Made by a program: the position numbers and the translations under genes
Origin: Tillus elongatus
Taxonomy: Eukaryota; Arthropoda; Insecta; Coleoptera; Cleridae
DNA: 64,000 nt
Reading direction: 5' to 3'
NCBI GenBank assembly: GCA_964006375.1
Contig: OZ023262.1
Coordinates: 51,471,222-51,535,221 of the forward strand
Part shown: positions 20,679-34,407 of the stretch, piece after piece
Layout of the letters: each line of letters opens with the position of its first letter
Position numbering within the stretch: the stretch's first letter is position 1
The notes under the pieces: model-generated
What the model saw: only the letters and a program-made list of their open reading frames with translations
What the model was told of the DNA's origin: nothing
The model's database searches: none

Positions 20679-23039
20679 TTGGCCAATATGGTTCAGCAAC
20701 CTACTTACTTTCCTCGTATCCCAACACACAGCTCAAATCCCTTGGATCTCCTTCTTACTACAAACCCTGAATGCTGTAAGATATCAGTCACCGCCCCCCT
20801 TGGTCGCTCAGACCACGGCATGGTCACTGCTTCCTGTGCAATGCAACCCGAGGTCACACAGTCATCACACCCACGTATCGTTAGGCACTACAACTCCGCA
20901 AACTGGGACGAAATGCGGGATTACTTTTCCTCATTTCCATGGGCGTCTGTCTGCTTCTCTCATCCTGACCCCTCTGATATCTCACAAAACGTCACCGAAA
21001 TTATCCAAGCTGGCATGGAATTATTTATTCCACGTACACAGAAAACCTCTTCAGCCACTCAAAAGCCCTGGTTCTCTAAATCCTGTGACAAGGCCAGACT
21101 TGAAAAGGTCAAAGCTCACAAAACGCTTCTACACAATCCCAGTCAAAAAAATCGTCAAGCATTCAACGACGCAAGAAACTGCTATGTCCGCATTCTTTCT
21201 GAGGCAAAAAACTCGTTTAATAACCACATCAAAAACAAAGTCCTTTCAAGCTCCAACGGCGGCAAACCCTTCTGGACTCTTGCTAAGTCTATTGGGAATA
21301 ATTTCTGCAAGAGCACGTTCCCACCTCTTGTCTCAGGGGATGAAATTGTTTCTACCGCCCTGGGCAAGGCTGAACTTTTTGCTTCGTTGTTCGCCGGAAA
21401 TTCTACTCTCAACCCACCTCCAAATGTTCAACCACCAACAGTCCCCAATGTCGCGCATAAAATGACTGATATCATTTTCAAAACTAAAAAGGTACGAAAG
21501 ATGCTCTCTTCTCTTAATACCAGGAAAGCCTCTGGCCTTGACGAGATCCCAGCAATTGTTCTCAAAAAATGCGCACCAGAACTTGCTCCTGTCCTGGCTC
21601 GTCTGTTTCAGATATCTTACAATAAAGGCATATTCCCTAGTAACTGGAAAACTGCTCGAGTACAACCCATCCCCAAAAAAGGATCCAAAGCGCTTCCTAG
21701 CAACTACAGGCCTATTTCTCTCCTTTCAGTCATCTCTAAAGTGATGGAAAAGTATATAAACACCGAACTACTAAAATTCCTTGAAAAACACAGTCTAATC
21801 CACGACAGGCAGTATGGATTCCGTCAGCGCAGATCGACTGCCGACCTCCTTTCCTTTGTCACCCATTCTTGGAACAAGTCTATGGAACAACACGGTGAAT
21901 CCCAGATTGTTGCTCTAGACATATCCAAAGCATTCGACCAGGTCTGGCACGCAGCGCTGCTTAATAAACTTCCGGCCTATGGCCTACCACCAAAACTTTG
22001 TACCTGGACAGCAAATTTCCTCTCCAACAGGAGCATATCTGTTGTTGTGGATGGCCATTCCTCTAAACTGTATCCAATTAATGCAGGAGTTCCTCAAGGT
22101 TCAGCTTTAGCCCCTACTCTGTTTCTTCTCCACATCAATGACCTCCTCTCTAGCACATCCAACCCAGTTCACAGTTACGCGGACGACAGCACCCTCCACT
22201 CAAATATACAATATTCTAAGCCTGTCTCTTTAGCCCAATTAGATGAGGATCGCAGACTCATGGAGGGTTCTGTCTCCGTGGACCTCCAAAAAATATTAGA
22301 CTGGGGAAGTAGAAATCTTGTACAATTCAACCCCACCAAAACTAAGTCTTGCTTTCTTTCTCACAAGAGATACAGCAGCCCTAGACCCATCACAATGAAC
22401 AACCAAGTTATTCAAAGTAATGAGTCCTTCTCTCTTGTTGGCATTTCTGTGGATCGAAATCTTAATTGGCAGCAACATGTTACATCAATTGCAGAAGCGG
22501 CTGCTAAGAAATTGGGTTTCCTCTTCCGGGCTCGCAAATACTTTTCACCAACTAATCTCTATACCTTATACACTTCACAAATAAGGCCAAACCTCGAATA
22601 CTGCTCCCACATCTGGGGTGCAGCTGCCGCTTCTACACTCGCTATCCTGGACTCCATTCAAAAGAGAGCTATACGTCTCATCGGTGACCCTACCCTCACC
22701 CAAAGGCTTCCATCCCTTGCCCACCGACGTGCCGTTGGTGACCTCTCTCTCTTTTATAGATATGTGCACGGGCACTGCTCAGAGGAGCTTTCCTCCATAA
22801 TTCCCCCACCTGCTGCCCCCAGCAGATCTACCAGGGGAACAGAGCGAATGCACCCTTTTAATATCCAGGTCACCAGACATAGAACATCTTGTTATGCCCG
22901 CTCTTTTGTCCCGAGGACTTCCAAGTTGTGGAATTCCTTGCCGGCACATGTTTTTCCTTCTCCTCCGAACCTCCAAACCTTCAAGTCCAGAATTAACAAG
23001 CTGCCTCTTTCCTCCTTGTCAACACCCACGGTACGGTAG
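20679..23039 (+). pseudogene. LINE reverse transcriptase frame (copy 1)
   Basis: A 786-residue open frame continuing ORF2 after the frameshift. It starts inside the endonuclease C-terminus (GRSDHGMVTA, the SDH motif). RT motifs follow: KASGLDEIPAIVLKK, NYRPISLLSVISKVMEK, GFRQRRSTADLL, VALDISKAFDQVWH, VPQGSALAPTLF, and YADD at residue 500, then SLVGISVDRNLNWQQH. The C-terminus (RTSKLWNSLPAHVFPSPPN) lacks RNase H, as in CR1/Jockey relatives. The RT is uninterrupted, but the endonuclease is split off, so the element cannot work as one protein. Confidence 0.87.
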
Positions 23040-23236
23040 TATTTAGGCTGTAAGCCCTCGTGGTGTGTTGTTGACATAAAAAAAAAAACCCAGCTAAACA
23101 AGCCGAAGCTATACCAGCACTATATTTAATTCGTATCAACAAACGATAAGGATGGTGGTGGTAGTGATATGAGAACTTTCACAATTATCTCACATTGCCA
23201 TACTGACTTTGGTTCTATTGTATTTTAAGATGTTAC

Positions 23237-23369
23237 TTTTAGTGAATTTTCGTAGAAAAAATTCACTAATGGGGAGATCCCGACTTTTGAATTTTGAAAA
23301 ATTTTTTGCAAATGAGCGCGAACTAGGACCCCTAGAACCCATATCCGGGGTCAGTTTCAATTTTTATAT

Positions 23370-23457
<88 letters not shown>

Positions 23458-23868
23458 CACACCGATAACTTAAAAAATAATAGGCCGATTATGATAAAAT
23501 TTGGCATGTACCTTTCTTTTGTAAATAGCTTGGATAAGTTTGTTAGTCAGGAAAATCGGACGAGGTTTTCCGGGAAAATTTTGAGTTTTCATTCGAAAAA
23601 AATTCTTATCTCAGAAAATAATGTGCCGATTTTAATAAAATTTGGCATGTACCTTCCTTTTGTAAATGGATTTGACAAGTTTGTTATTCAGGAAAATCGA
23701 ACACGGTTTTCTGGGAAAATTATGAGTTTTTATTCGAAAATTTTTTTTCTCAAAGAATAATGAGCCGATTTTGATAAAATTTGGCATGTACCTTCCTTTT
23801 GTAAATGACTTTGATAAATTCGTTAATCAGAAAAATCGGACGAGGTTTTCCGGAAAAATTTTGAGTTT
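23237..23868 (+). mobile_element. (AT)n rolling-circle-like element, 3'-incomplete
   Basis: 5' terminus TTTTAGTGAATTTTCGTAGA with its palindromic partner AAAATTCACTAA, the 5' block (CCATATCCGGGGTCAGTTTC), (AT)n at 23,370-23,453, then two to three diverged repeats of the core (TAAAATTTGGCATGTACCTT ... AATCGGACGAGGTTTTCCGG). It ends at GAGTTTT without the 3' hairpin. Inserted in the 200-bp repeat. Confidence 0.8.
23370..23453. repeat. (AT)n core microsatellite
   Basis: Internal to the rolling-circle-like copy at 23,237-23,868, between the conserved 5' block and the TGTATCACACCGATAACT core start. Confidence 0.97.
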
Positions 23869-23934
23869 TTTAATTAATTGCCGACTGCAGTCTTAAACTG
23901 TTATCTGGCTTTTACAATTTTTTTTTGGGTTCCT

Positions 23935-25472
<1,538 letters not shown>

Positions 25473-25645
25473 TTTTTACAATTTTAACGATCTAAACTTT
25501 TTGTAGAGTTATAAGTGTGCTATAGTAGCCCTGATGAAACGGTCAAGAAATTGCGAAAGCTAGGTTTGTTAAAACAATAAAGAGTATTTTTAAGTGAACA
25601 GTCTTGTGAATCTCTGAAGTCCCAACTAGTCACCATTTTGTTTGC

Positions 25646-25683
25646 TAGCGTAGTCGGAGATGACTTCCTCCACCGCATTTCAA

Positions 25684-25758
<75 letters not shown>

Positions 25759-25965
25759 AGGTACGTTTATTTTGTAAGTGGCTTGAATAGGTTCGAAAAT
25801 CGCACCAGGGAACATTTTATTATTTTTTTCGAAAAAAGTTTTTCTCCGAAAATAACAAAACTATGGTAACCAAACTTGGTGCATACGTTATAAAAAGTAA
25901 ACTATGTCCAAAAATTTAGCTTTCTATGTTATAAGAAAAAATGTTATAAGCATATAATTGAAAAA
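25646..25965. repeat. (AT)n and core fragment between inverted sister elements
   Basis: (AT)n at 25,686-25,755, then a core-like piece (GTACGTTTATTTTGTAAGTG GCTTGAATAGGTTCG) degraded from the same family. It is the spacer of the large inverted repeat. Confidence 0.7.
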
Positions 25966-27063
25966 AAAATTCTGGACGCAGCAAGTGCGTTATGGTAGTG
26001 AATTTTCATTAAAAAAACTTAATAGCAAATATGTGTTTTTTTTTCAGAAAGCAGGCATCAAATTTGGTTACCAGTATAACCTATATAGTAAAAACAATGT
26101 GCCATGTTTCATCAAAATAACTTTATTGTTTGAAAACGTACAGAAATTTCCGAAAGTAAACTTAAAATGTAACCGAAAAAATCCGTTTCTTGGTCAACCT
26201 TATAGGTTAATAGCAAATTGAGCTTTTCAAATATGAAGCATTTAATCAAAATTTGCTACCATAACGCACTTGCTGCGTCCAGAACTTCTTAACTTACAAA
26301 CATGCATTATATTTCGATGGAAAATGCAAAAACATAAGGCGTTTTCCACTAAAAAAAATAATTATTTGTATCACCAACGACTTATGGGCCACCCTGTGAT
26401 GGTAGCAATAATTTTTTAAGGTGTAGCTCAAGGCACCGTATAATTAATGTATACAATATTTTTTTATATCTTGTATAATAACAGATATATTGATCTTTAT
26501 TGATTTTTTACGAAAATTCTACAAAAATTATATACCATTAAACGATAAATTCTATAGCTAAGGCTACTGCCAAGCATCAGAGAAAGGGTCTATTTGAAAT
26601 GAATTTTCTGGAAATATTTTAGTAAAATGAAGGACGATGACGGTTCAAACTAAGACTTCAGGGTTTGTAAAACAATCTTCTTGAGACATTTTCTTTCCAG
26701 AGCCCGTATTAGATTCAAGTTCTTTGCCTAAATGTTGCGAATTTTGACGTTTTAAATTGTCACTTTGACGTTTTGAGGAAAACCCCAATTTATTTTTCTT
26801 TAAATGCCCATAACTTTTTTGTCTTTTGACATACAGTGCTAAATTTTGGTAGGCACCTCACCTATAATGACATAAACCAAATTTGGTTGCCCTTACTTTG
26901 TTAATTCCGGAGATATAATTTTTTTTGAAGGAAAACCCAAAATTTTCCGGGAAAACCTGGGCCGATTTTCCTGACTAACGAACTTATCCAAGCCATTTAC
27001 AAAAGGAAGGGGTTCACCAAATTTGATCAAAATCGGCCCATTATTTTTTGAGTTATCGGTGTG

Positions 27064-27135
<72 letters not shown>

Positions 27136-27272
27136 ATATAAAAATTGAAACTGACCCCTGGTATGTGTTCTGGGGGGCCTAATTAGCGCTCATTTGAAGA
27201 AATTTTTTCAAAATTGAAAAGTTGGAATCTCCTCATTAGTGAATTTTTTTTAAGAAAATTCACTCAAATGAT
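25966..27272 (-). mobile_element. Long (AT)n rolling-circle-like element, inverted copy
   Basis: Reverse complement of 23,935-25,472 without the LINE-like 200-bp insert. Starts with 3' terminus GACGCAGCAAGTGCGTTATG (hairpin ACGCA/TGCGT), a second inverted 3' terminus at 26,249-26,285, the core (CGGCCCATTATTTTTTGAGT), (AT)n 27,067-27,132, and the 5' block ending in CACTAATGAGG / AAATTCAC at 27,272. Confidence 0.85.
27067..27132. repeat. (AT)n core microsatellite
   Basis: Core array of the inverted rolling-circle-like copy. Confidence 0.97.
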
Positions 27273-27282
27273 GCCAGATCAT

Positions 27283-27328
27283 TTCCATGAAAATTCACTA
27301 CCTTAACGCACTTGCTGCGTCCAGACTT
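27283..27328 (+). mobile_element. 3' terminus fragment of the rolling-circle-like family
   Basis: ATGAAAATTCACTACCTTAA followed by the CGCACTTGCTGCGTCCAGA hairpin, with no body. Confidence 0.7.
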
Positions 27329-28234
27329 TTTTTACTGTAAATATTTGGCAAAGATTTTAAAGCCATAGCATTTTTGAATAGACAATAAAGAGATCTTTCA
27401 AATGATGTATCCCAAGCTCCTACGTTCAATGAAAAAAATTGAGGGTTGCAACTATCACTCAAAGAGGGTTGATTGTGGCTGAAGTTTCCGCGTTTCAGGA
27501 TGCCGTTTTTCAATCTAAAATGGACGTGTTTCTGGATTTTTGATCAATATGGACAATAATTGGACTACTGAATTTATTCCATTTGGCTGGTCCACACTGG
27601 TTTGCTCCAATGGTTGACCCAGGCTATGCAATCTAGATATAGCCTAAGAATCTGTTTTATATGACAGTGAACAAACAAGGTTTTAATTATTAGCATCGAC
27701 ATCGTTTATCAAAATTGAGTTCTTGTATACTTTCGAGGTGAAGGAGTGTATCTGTCTGCTTGGAATTTGAAAATTGCTTAGGATTTTAGTGTTTAAAGAG
27801 ACAGATACAAATCAGCACACCAAGAGAAATTTAGTGCAGACTAGCACTTTGATTCCTACACTTTGTTCAGATAATATCGAGTTCTTTAAAAGTCTTGGAT
27901 GTCATGTTAGCAAGAATATAAATATTTAAAGACCCTGAGCTGAACGACGCAATCGATGGAGAAGAACTTCGCCATTACTATTCACCAACTAGATCATTTG
28001 GTAAGAGAGATCAAATCGTGATGCACGTCAATCAACGAGATGCGTTTGTATGTCTCGCAACTTAACTTTACGGTTAAGACGTTTGAATTTTTAAAACAAT
28101 TGGTTTAATAGTTTACACAATTGGTACTTAATACAAAAATTATACTATAAAAATAAAGCAGTCTTGAATTTGGACTGCCCAATTCCATCGGTTAGGGGTA
28201 TTGTTTGTTTATGTTCTGATTTAAATTTGGTCGT

Positions 28235-29299
28235 CAATTTTGAATTAAATGATTATTGAAGTTGGGTCTTCTGAATTGATTTGAAAAATTTTGCCTAGGT
28301 GTAAATTGCTGAGTTTGCCTGGGTTGAAAATTTGTTTGATTAAATCTGTTATTATTATGTTGTTGAAATGGTCGATGATTGGGGTGAACTGGTCTCTGAA
28401 AATGGACGTTTTAAAGAGGTGGGTTGTTCTGTTTTTGGAATGGTGGTCGGTTTTGTCCTTCTTGTCTGTTATTATTATGTTGTTGAAATGGTCGATGATT
28501 GGGTTGAAATGGTCTCTAAAAATGGACGTTATAAAGAGGTGGGTTGTTCTGTTTTTGGAATGGTGGTCGGTTTTGTCCTTCTTGTCTGTTATTATTGAAA
28601 TTTTTATGTATTGTTTTATCTCAATAATCAAAGTTTTCCCCCGCAAACACGAATTTTAATGCTTGTTCTATACTTTCGGGATTTTTGGATCTGAGTACTA
28701 TGCCCATTGGATTCCTCAATCTCCCCAAAAATGCTTTTAACGTTTGGTTTTGGTAAATATTCATTTTAGTTGCCCGTACTGCCTCATTGTTTTCGTTTGC
28801 AATTAAATTAGATATAAGTAATTGTTCTATATGACGGCACCTGTTAGCGAACGACAATGCATCTGCTGCATTTCTCTGTTTCCATGTCAACATCTCAGCC
28901 ACGGTCATCTGTCTGGTCTGTGAAGTTTTGCACGATTGCACTTCTCAAATCTGCCCACGAGTTGATAATCTTGGTATTGACAATGAGCCGTGCTAGGCCA
29001 GTCAGTTTAGTTTGTATATAGTTTAATAAGAAACGATTCATGTATAAATTTTCGCTAACCACATGAAATTGATTTATAACTAAGTTACATGACTTTAGAA
29101 AATTGCCTACATTGACGGGTTGACCGTCAAATTCCGGAATAGCCTTAAGAAATAATTGCTTAAATTGGTCTGTCATGTTGCTACTGTTATTAATTTTACT
29201 TAAATTGTTTTCTGTTATATTATTATCACTGATACTAATTGATCTAAGTCTATATTCTATATTTAATAAACTTTGTGATTCTTCCTCTGAATCAGACAT
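28235..29299 (-). pseudogene. gypsy-type gag, frameshifted and with a stop
   Basis: Starts MSDSEEESQSLLNIEYRLRS at 29,299. AIPEFDGQPVNVGNFLKSCN and the following ~90 residues look like the N-terminal gag domain of Drosophila 17.6/297-type elements. A frame change lies in 28,895-28,941, after which RQMTVAEMLTWKQR...LGRLRNP (LKSFLGRLR-type gag motif) continues to a TGA at about 28,620. The same frame then reads an Asn/Gln/Pro-rich tail (NNNRQEGQNRPPFQKQNNPP) duplicated with a 120-bp period. No zinc knuckle is seen. Confidence 0.75.
28340..28600. repeat. 120-bp tandem duplication in gag tail
   Basis: TGTTATTATTATGTTGTTGA recurs exactly 120 bases apart (28,347 and 28,467) and in part again at 28,587, with near identity across the unit. 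120 is a multiple of three, so the Pro/Gln-rich tail stays in frame. Confidence 0.85.
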
Positions 29300-29510
29300 A
29301 CATTATATCAATATAACACATATATATGGAAAAATATGCAGAAGATGTAAAAATGGGATAGCAGTAAACAACTTACAATAATAAGATGGTTTCTGCTCTC
29401 ATTTAGCTGCTTGGCTACTGTTTCTGCTTTTGCTTGGGTCTGCTTGGCTCAAATCGGTTACTGGACGTCGATACGCTTAAAAATCAATCTGCTTTTGACT
29501 TTCTAATCGA

Positions 29511-29527
29511 TACTAACGACTGCGCCA
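29511..29527 (-). promoter_or_regulatory. Primer binding site, tRNA-Ser type
   Basis: On the minus strand TGGCGCAGTCGTTAG directly follows the LTR end (GTTAAG). TGGCGCAGTCG is the tRNA-Ser-complementary primer site used by 17.6/297-type gypsy elements. Confidence 0.75.
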
Positions 29528-29943
29528 CTTAACTGTGCGGTAAAGAGGTTTGAATTTTTAAAACAATTTGATTAATACTTAATACAAAAATTATAATATA
29601 AAAACAAATACAAATATGAATATCAATACAAGTGTGTTATATATGTAAATATTTAGCACGCGATGTGCAAAGCTTAACTTGGAAACAAGAATGAACGACG
29701 CTCTGCAGGTTCATATAACAAGTCCCTCAGGCGTGGCACTATTCTTCTCCCGAGGTGACTTTCGGTTTGGCTGACACTGTTCCCCACGTGTTAGATTCCG
29801 TTTACTCCGCCTTTTCCAAGGTGTTTCCTATATGCTTACTTGAAGGTACCTTCCATCTTCTCGCTGACTCGGCTATCCTGTTCATGGGAAGGTGACTAGT
29901 TCTTACAATGGCCCATTGTTGGTGGTCTATTTATCTCGAAAAA
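29528..29943 (-). repeat. 5' LTR of the gypsy-type element
   Basis: About 415 bp between the primer site and the resumption of Polinton relic sequence. The inner ~100 bp match the 3' LTR remnant at 28,061-28,161. Outer edge set by the Polinton junction (TCAGCTCTAATAATCG). Confidence 0.65.
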
Positions 29944-29985
29944 TCAGCTCTAATAATCGAAGGTACTAGAACCTGCAAACTATGC

Positions 29986-30718
29986 CTACTTACATGTGTA
30001 TGCATTTTGCATATATTCCATGCCTTAATGTATATTCTTTGATTAAAAACAATTATATGAAAATTCTCTTCCATAACGTACCATAGCTGCGTCAGAACCT
30101 TTTAAATTTTTGTCATAACTGTTTAAATATCACACCTATTTGTATCCTAACCAGTATGTTTGTCATATGTACTATTTTCCTTGCAAATAGGCAAGTATTA
30201 GAATGCTTCACGGCAAAACTCCAGAAACGCTCGGAAAAACTATCATGAAAGGGAAGCGTTAAATTGCGCTGGGGGAAACTAAAGGCCGTACATTCTCGTT
30301 ATACATCGTTGTTGAGTGGTAGGAAAAATGTGTTTGAAACACTTGTGTCTTTGAAGTAACGCCTATGCTTTTAGCTTGGTCAGGAGATTCAGGCTGTTAG
30401 ATCGAGATTGTACATGTTTTCTGGTGTGCATTAGCGCCTCAAGTGCTGATTGAAGAGAAATTCACTTCTTCAAGCCCCCACGCTGCCCCCTCAGACAAAG
30501 AAATATAAGTCAAGGGTCGACGGCACGTTATTGCACGATGATGCTTAGACTATAACATTAATTCATAATTTCAATTTTACTTTTTAGTCTGTGTCTTTTC
30601 ATAATCTGATTCCTTGTTCCAAGGATTCTGTTTAATAAATGTCAGCAGTAACGCATTATTTTATTACAGTGTCTTTCAATAAGTTTAGGCTAATAAAAGC
30701 TACTTTCGGACTTTTACT
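29986..30718. other. Unassigned region with a 3'-terminus fragment
   Basis: 30,055-30,100 is a decayed rolling-circle 3' end (GAAAATTCTCTTCCATAACG ... GCTGCGTC). The rest shows no recognisable feature. Confidence 0.45.
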
Positions 30719-30841
30719 GCTATTAGTGAATTGTCATTAAGAAAATTCACTAATAGAGAGGTATCGATGGTGAGACTTTCGGAAAATTTCTTCAACTGAG
30801 CACGAATTAGGGCCTTTGGAACTCATGTCGATTGTCAGTTA

Positions 30842-30969
<128 letters not shown>

Positions 30970-31726
30970 TAGGGTGGCTCATTAGTGAGAGGAAGTACGA
31001 TATCTCCTTTAATATTCAGAATTTTGAAAATGTTTTATACAAAAGTTGTTGGGAATGACGAGGGGCATATTTTAAAAATAATTGTAACTATACAGGGTGT
31101 TACCTAAAAGTAGGGTAACATGTAAGTTTTTTATTTTTAATGACACCATATGTTTTTTGTTTTTTTATCGGATTTGCCATAAAATTCTCTATATGGTACA
31201 GTTATTTGTTTTCCACAAATTTGCGGTGTTGCCAAGTAAATAATTATTTATTGAAAATTGTAACAAAAACATAATAGTAGAAATGCGGCTGCCAATCCCC
31301 TAATATTGAAAAGAATTAAAAGGTTTTCGCCATCGTCAAAGCCGAACCTTTAATAAAGTCACCGAAATTAACAAAACTCACTTAATTTGTACAGGGTGTG
31401 TTTAAAAAAATCGAAATTTCTAAATTTTACTATGAAAAAACTTGATTTTTTTAAATGGAACACCCTGTATTTTATTAGCCTATCTTGTAGCCTACTTCCA
31501 TACATTCAAATTTTGTTATGAGGATGATTCTCAAAAAATGCATAGTTTTTGAGATAAATCCAGTTTTATGAAAAATGGTCTCCCCTATACGAAACAATAA
31601 TAATTATTAGTAGACTATGACTTTCAATTTCAAACAACTGTCATACTAATTTATTTTAAGCAAACTGTCAAGTAATTTCCGAGGTAAATTTGCATAGTTG
31701 ATGAAGAAATTGTAAAGTTAAAAAAA

Positions 31727-32272
31727 ATGAATTTTTTCAAAGAAGAACTTGTCGATATGATATTCACATTAGGGGCTAGTGATAAAAATTGTTTATTAGC
31801 CGTTAGATTATATCATCAGACTTTTCCGCAAAGACCACCGCCAAGAAAGGAAGTATTTGAGAAATTATTAGACCGCTTTTCTCGTACTGGAAGAGTGAAT
31901 TACGAAAAAGGTGAGCGAACCAAGCCCGCCAATTCAGAAGAAAATCAGTTATCTGTTCTACTGAAAATAACTGAAAATCCGCACATTTCACAAAGAGCCA
32001 TTGCGAATGAAACTGATTTATCTAGACGCACTGTTCAAAGGGTTCTTCGTAGTAATAAACTACACCCATATCACATACAACTCTTGCAAGAGTTAAATAA
32101 CCAAGATTATGTAGCCAGAATGATTTTTTGTCAGTGGGCGCAGCAGAAGATTCAGCAAGACGGACGCTTTTTTGATTATGTTTTATTTGTTGATGAAGCC
32201 ACTTTCCACAAAAATGGAAATGTGAATCGCCACAATTTCACTACTATGCGACTTCTAATCCCCAGTTTATAA
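31727..32272 (+). pseudogene. Transposase N-terminal part: HTH (DUF4817-type) and first Asp
   Basis: MNFFKEELVDMIFTLGASDK ... AVRLYHQTFPQRPPPRKEVF is the DUF4817-type N-terminal helix-turn-helix; HISQRAIANETDLSRRTVQR is a second HTH. FVDEATFHKNGNVNRHN holds the first catalytic Asp. The frame runs off at about 32,240, where one base appears to be missing relative to the continuing similarity in the next frame. Confidence 0.88.
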
Positions 32273-32298
32273 GAACACATAGCCAGACAAGGTGGTCA

Positions 32299-32784
32299 TT
32301 GAATGTATGGGGTGGTATAATAGGAGATTATGTTATTGGGCCTTACTTTTTCGAAGAGCGTTTAACAGGGCAAGTTTACCTCGAGTTTCTCCAAAATGAA
32401 TTGCCAAGATTGCTTCATCAGTTACCAAACTATATTAGAAAGAGAATGTGGTATTTACATGATTGTGCTCCAGTGCATCATACGGCAGCAATCCATGAAC
32501 ACCTTCAAAACGCTTTTCCTGATAGATGGATAGGAAGAAGTGGCCCAGTGAGATGGCCCCCTCGTTCACCCGATATCACCAAAATGGATTTTTTTTTGTG
32601 GGGATACGTTACAAATCGGGGTTACCAAATTCCGCCCACTACAAAAGATGACACGAAACAGCGAATTAGAGAAGTTTTCAGAAATATTGATAACAATGTC
32701 CTAACTAACGTGAGTCAATCTTTTGAAAGACGAATTGAAATTTGTGTAAATAATAATGGTGGCCATATTGAGCATTTACTGTAG
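32299..32784 (+). pseudogene. Transposase C-terminal part: second and third Asp
   Basis: MNVWGGIIGDYVIGPYFFEE, then WYLHDCAPVHHTAAIHEHL (second Asp), then PPRSPDITKMDFFLWGYV (third Asp, mariner-like). Ends in the family's C-terminal helix at 32,784. Separated from the N-terminal part by a single frame change, so the gene is a recent pseudogene or the change is a sequencing/assembly error. Confidence 0.88.
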
Positions 32785-33658
32785 TATACCTAATGTTTTA
32801 TTTATTGTTGATAATGATTATTATTAGTTTACAAATGCTTTGAGTAAAAAATAGAAGTGAATATTAAATTTTTTTTTTAAATAGAATCAGCCTCGGAAAC
32901 CTCTTGCTGTTAAAAATCAATCCATTTAAAAACGTTAATTTCATTTACAAAGTAGGTAGTAGTAGTTGCATTTGAGTGATTGAGTTATTATGTTCTAGCC
33001 TACCTACCAATTATTCTTGTTCCTCTATAGGCAAGACGGGGTTAAGCCATTTTTCATAAAAATGGATTGATCTCAAAAACTATGCATTTTTTGAGAATCA
33101 TCCTCATAACAAAATTTGAAGTTATGGAAGTAGTCTACAAGATAGGCTAATAAAATACAGGGTGTTCCATTTAAAAAAATCAAGTTTTTTCATAGTAAAA
33201 TTTAGAAATTTCGATTTTTTTAAACACACCCTGTACAAATTAAGTGAGTTTTGTTAATTTCGGTGACTTTATTAAAGGTTCAGCTTTGACGATGGCGAAA
33301 ACCTTTTAATTCTTTTCAATATTAGGGGATTGGCAGCCGCATTTCTACTATCATGTTTTTGTTAAAATTTTCAATAAATAATTATTTACTTGGCAACACC
33401 GCAAATTTGTGGAAAACAATTAACTCTACCATATAGAGAATTTTATGGCAAATCTGATAGAAAACAAAAAAACATATGGTGTCATTTAAAATAAAAAACT
33501 TACATGTTGCCCTACTTTTAAGTAACACCCTGTATAGTATAGTTACAAATATTTTTAAAATATGCCCCTCGTCATTCCCAACAACTTTTGTATAAAACAT
33601 TTTTCAAAATTCTGAATATTAAAGGAGATATCGTACTTCCTCGCACTAATGAGCCACC

Positions 33659-33766
<108 letters not shown>

Positions 33767-34169
33767 CCAGTCGATAAGTCAAAAAATACTTGAGTGATTT
33801 GGAGAAAATTTGGGATTTACCCTTATTTTGCTAATGGCTTGGATGAGTTCGTTCATCAAATCTTATCGGCCAATTTTTCTTCGTGAAAAATTAAAAAATA
33901 TTTTTTTAAACGCAATATCTCTTAAATTGTTTAAGTGATTGGAACGAATATTTACAACGAAAAAGAACATAGACAGACGTGGTTGTGTACCAATTTTCAA
34001 GTCGTTTGATTAAAGGAAAATAAAGTTATTCGAAATTAATAATAAAATAATCCTCGACATCACTTAAGATTCTGTAATGCAATATCTACAATGTTGGACA
34101 AAGACAGATGACGGTATTTGTAGCGCTAGGCTATTTAAATAGATCGTAGATAAAAATGTAAACAATGTA

Positions 34170-34375
34170 GGTTGTCGCAGGTTATCGGCCGGGAGAACGT
34201 TGTGAGTGATACGACAGGGACGCCATCTCGGTGCAGGTCCAGGTAGTATGTTGCTCTAGTTTATACAAAATTTTATAGATAGAGCTGTACAATCAACTAA
34301 GAATTGTGTAATGTCAGCCTTGGACCATTTATTTCCTAATACCAGGACAAAGTTTGCTGTCAAAAGCGCTTACTT
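34170..34375 (+). repeat. Diverged copy of the 57.9-58.7 kb repeat unit
   Basis: GCCATCTCGGTGCAGGTCCA GGTAGTATGTTG and TGTACAATCAACTAAGAATT, CAGCCTTGGACCATTTATTT match 57,970-58,140 in order. Non-coding. Confidence 0.7.
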
Positions 34376-34407
34376 TTAGCATGCGAATGTATACCATAAA
34401 TAAATAA

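Larger units (their letters stand above)
19925..23088 (+). mobile_element. Jockey/CR1-superfamily LINE, copy 1
   Basis: 5'-truncated (the third copy at 50.6 kb starts at least 70 bp further upstream). It has a 5' leader, an APE endonuclease frame, an RT frame and a short 3' UTR (GTATTTAGGCTGTAAGCCCT) ending in an A11 tract at 23,078-23,088. No RNase H domain. One 4-base deletion near 20,546 relative to copy 2 separates endonuclease from RT. Confidence 0.88.
28061..29943 (-). mobile_element. Internally deleted Ty3/gypsy-type LTR retrotransposon
   Basis: Inserted in the capsid part of the Polinton relic. Related ends start CTTAACTTTACGG (28,061) and CTTAACTGTGCGG (29,528); the first ~100 bp match (TTTGAATTTTTAAAACAATT). 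Minus-strand order: 5' LTR (29,943-29,528), primer site, gag, then directly a remnant of the 3' LTR (28,161-28,061). Protease, RT, RNase H, integrase and any env are deleted. The target duplication is not clear. Confidence 0.8.
27575..29985 (+). pseudogene. Second Polinton relic: penton, small ORF and capsid 5' end
   Basis: 27,595-28,060 aligns collinearly to 5548-6010 of the intact Polinton: end of the penton gene (TTGACCCAGGCTATGCAATC, with an in-frame stop), the small ORF and the start of the major capsid gene (TATTCACCAACTAGATCATT). After the LTR element, 29,944-29,985 resumes with TCAGCTCTAATAATCGAAGG, matching 6016 onwards. Stops and indels disrupt the penton and capsid frames. Left boundary is fuzzy. 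Confidence 0.85.

Noticed and set aside
25478..25645. Hammerhead ribozyme in the 200-bp repeat (CTGATGA...GAAA)
   Set aside because: Boxes are present in this copy, but the intervening sequence forms no stem II, and sister copies lose GAAA.
28245..28659. Protein-coding frames on both strands of the gag tail repeat
   Set aside because: They are out-of-frame readings of the duplicated Asn/Gln/Pro-rich gag tail.
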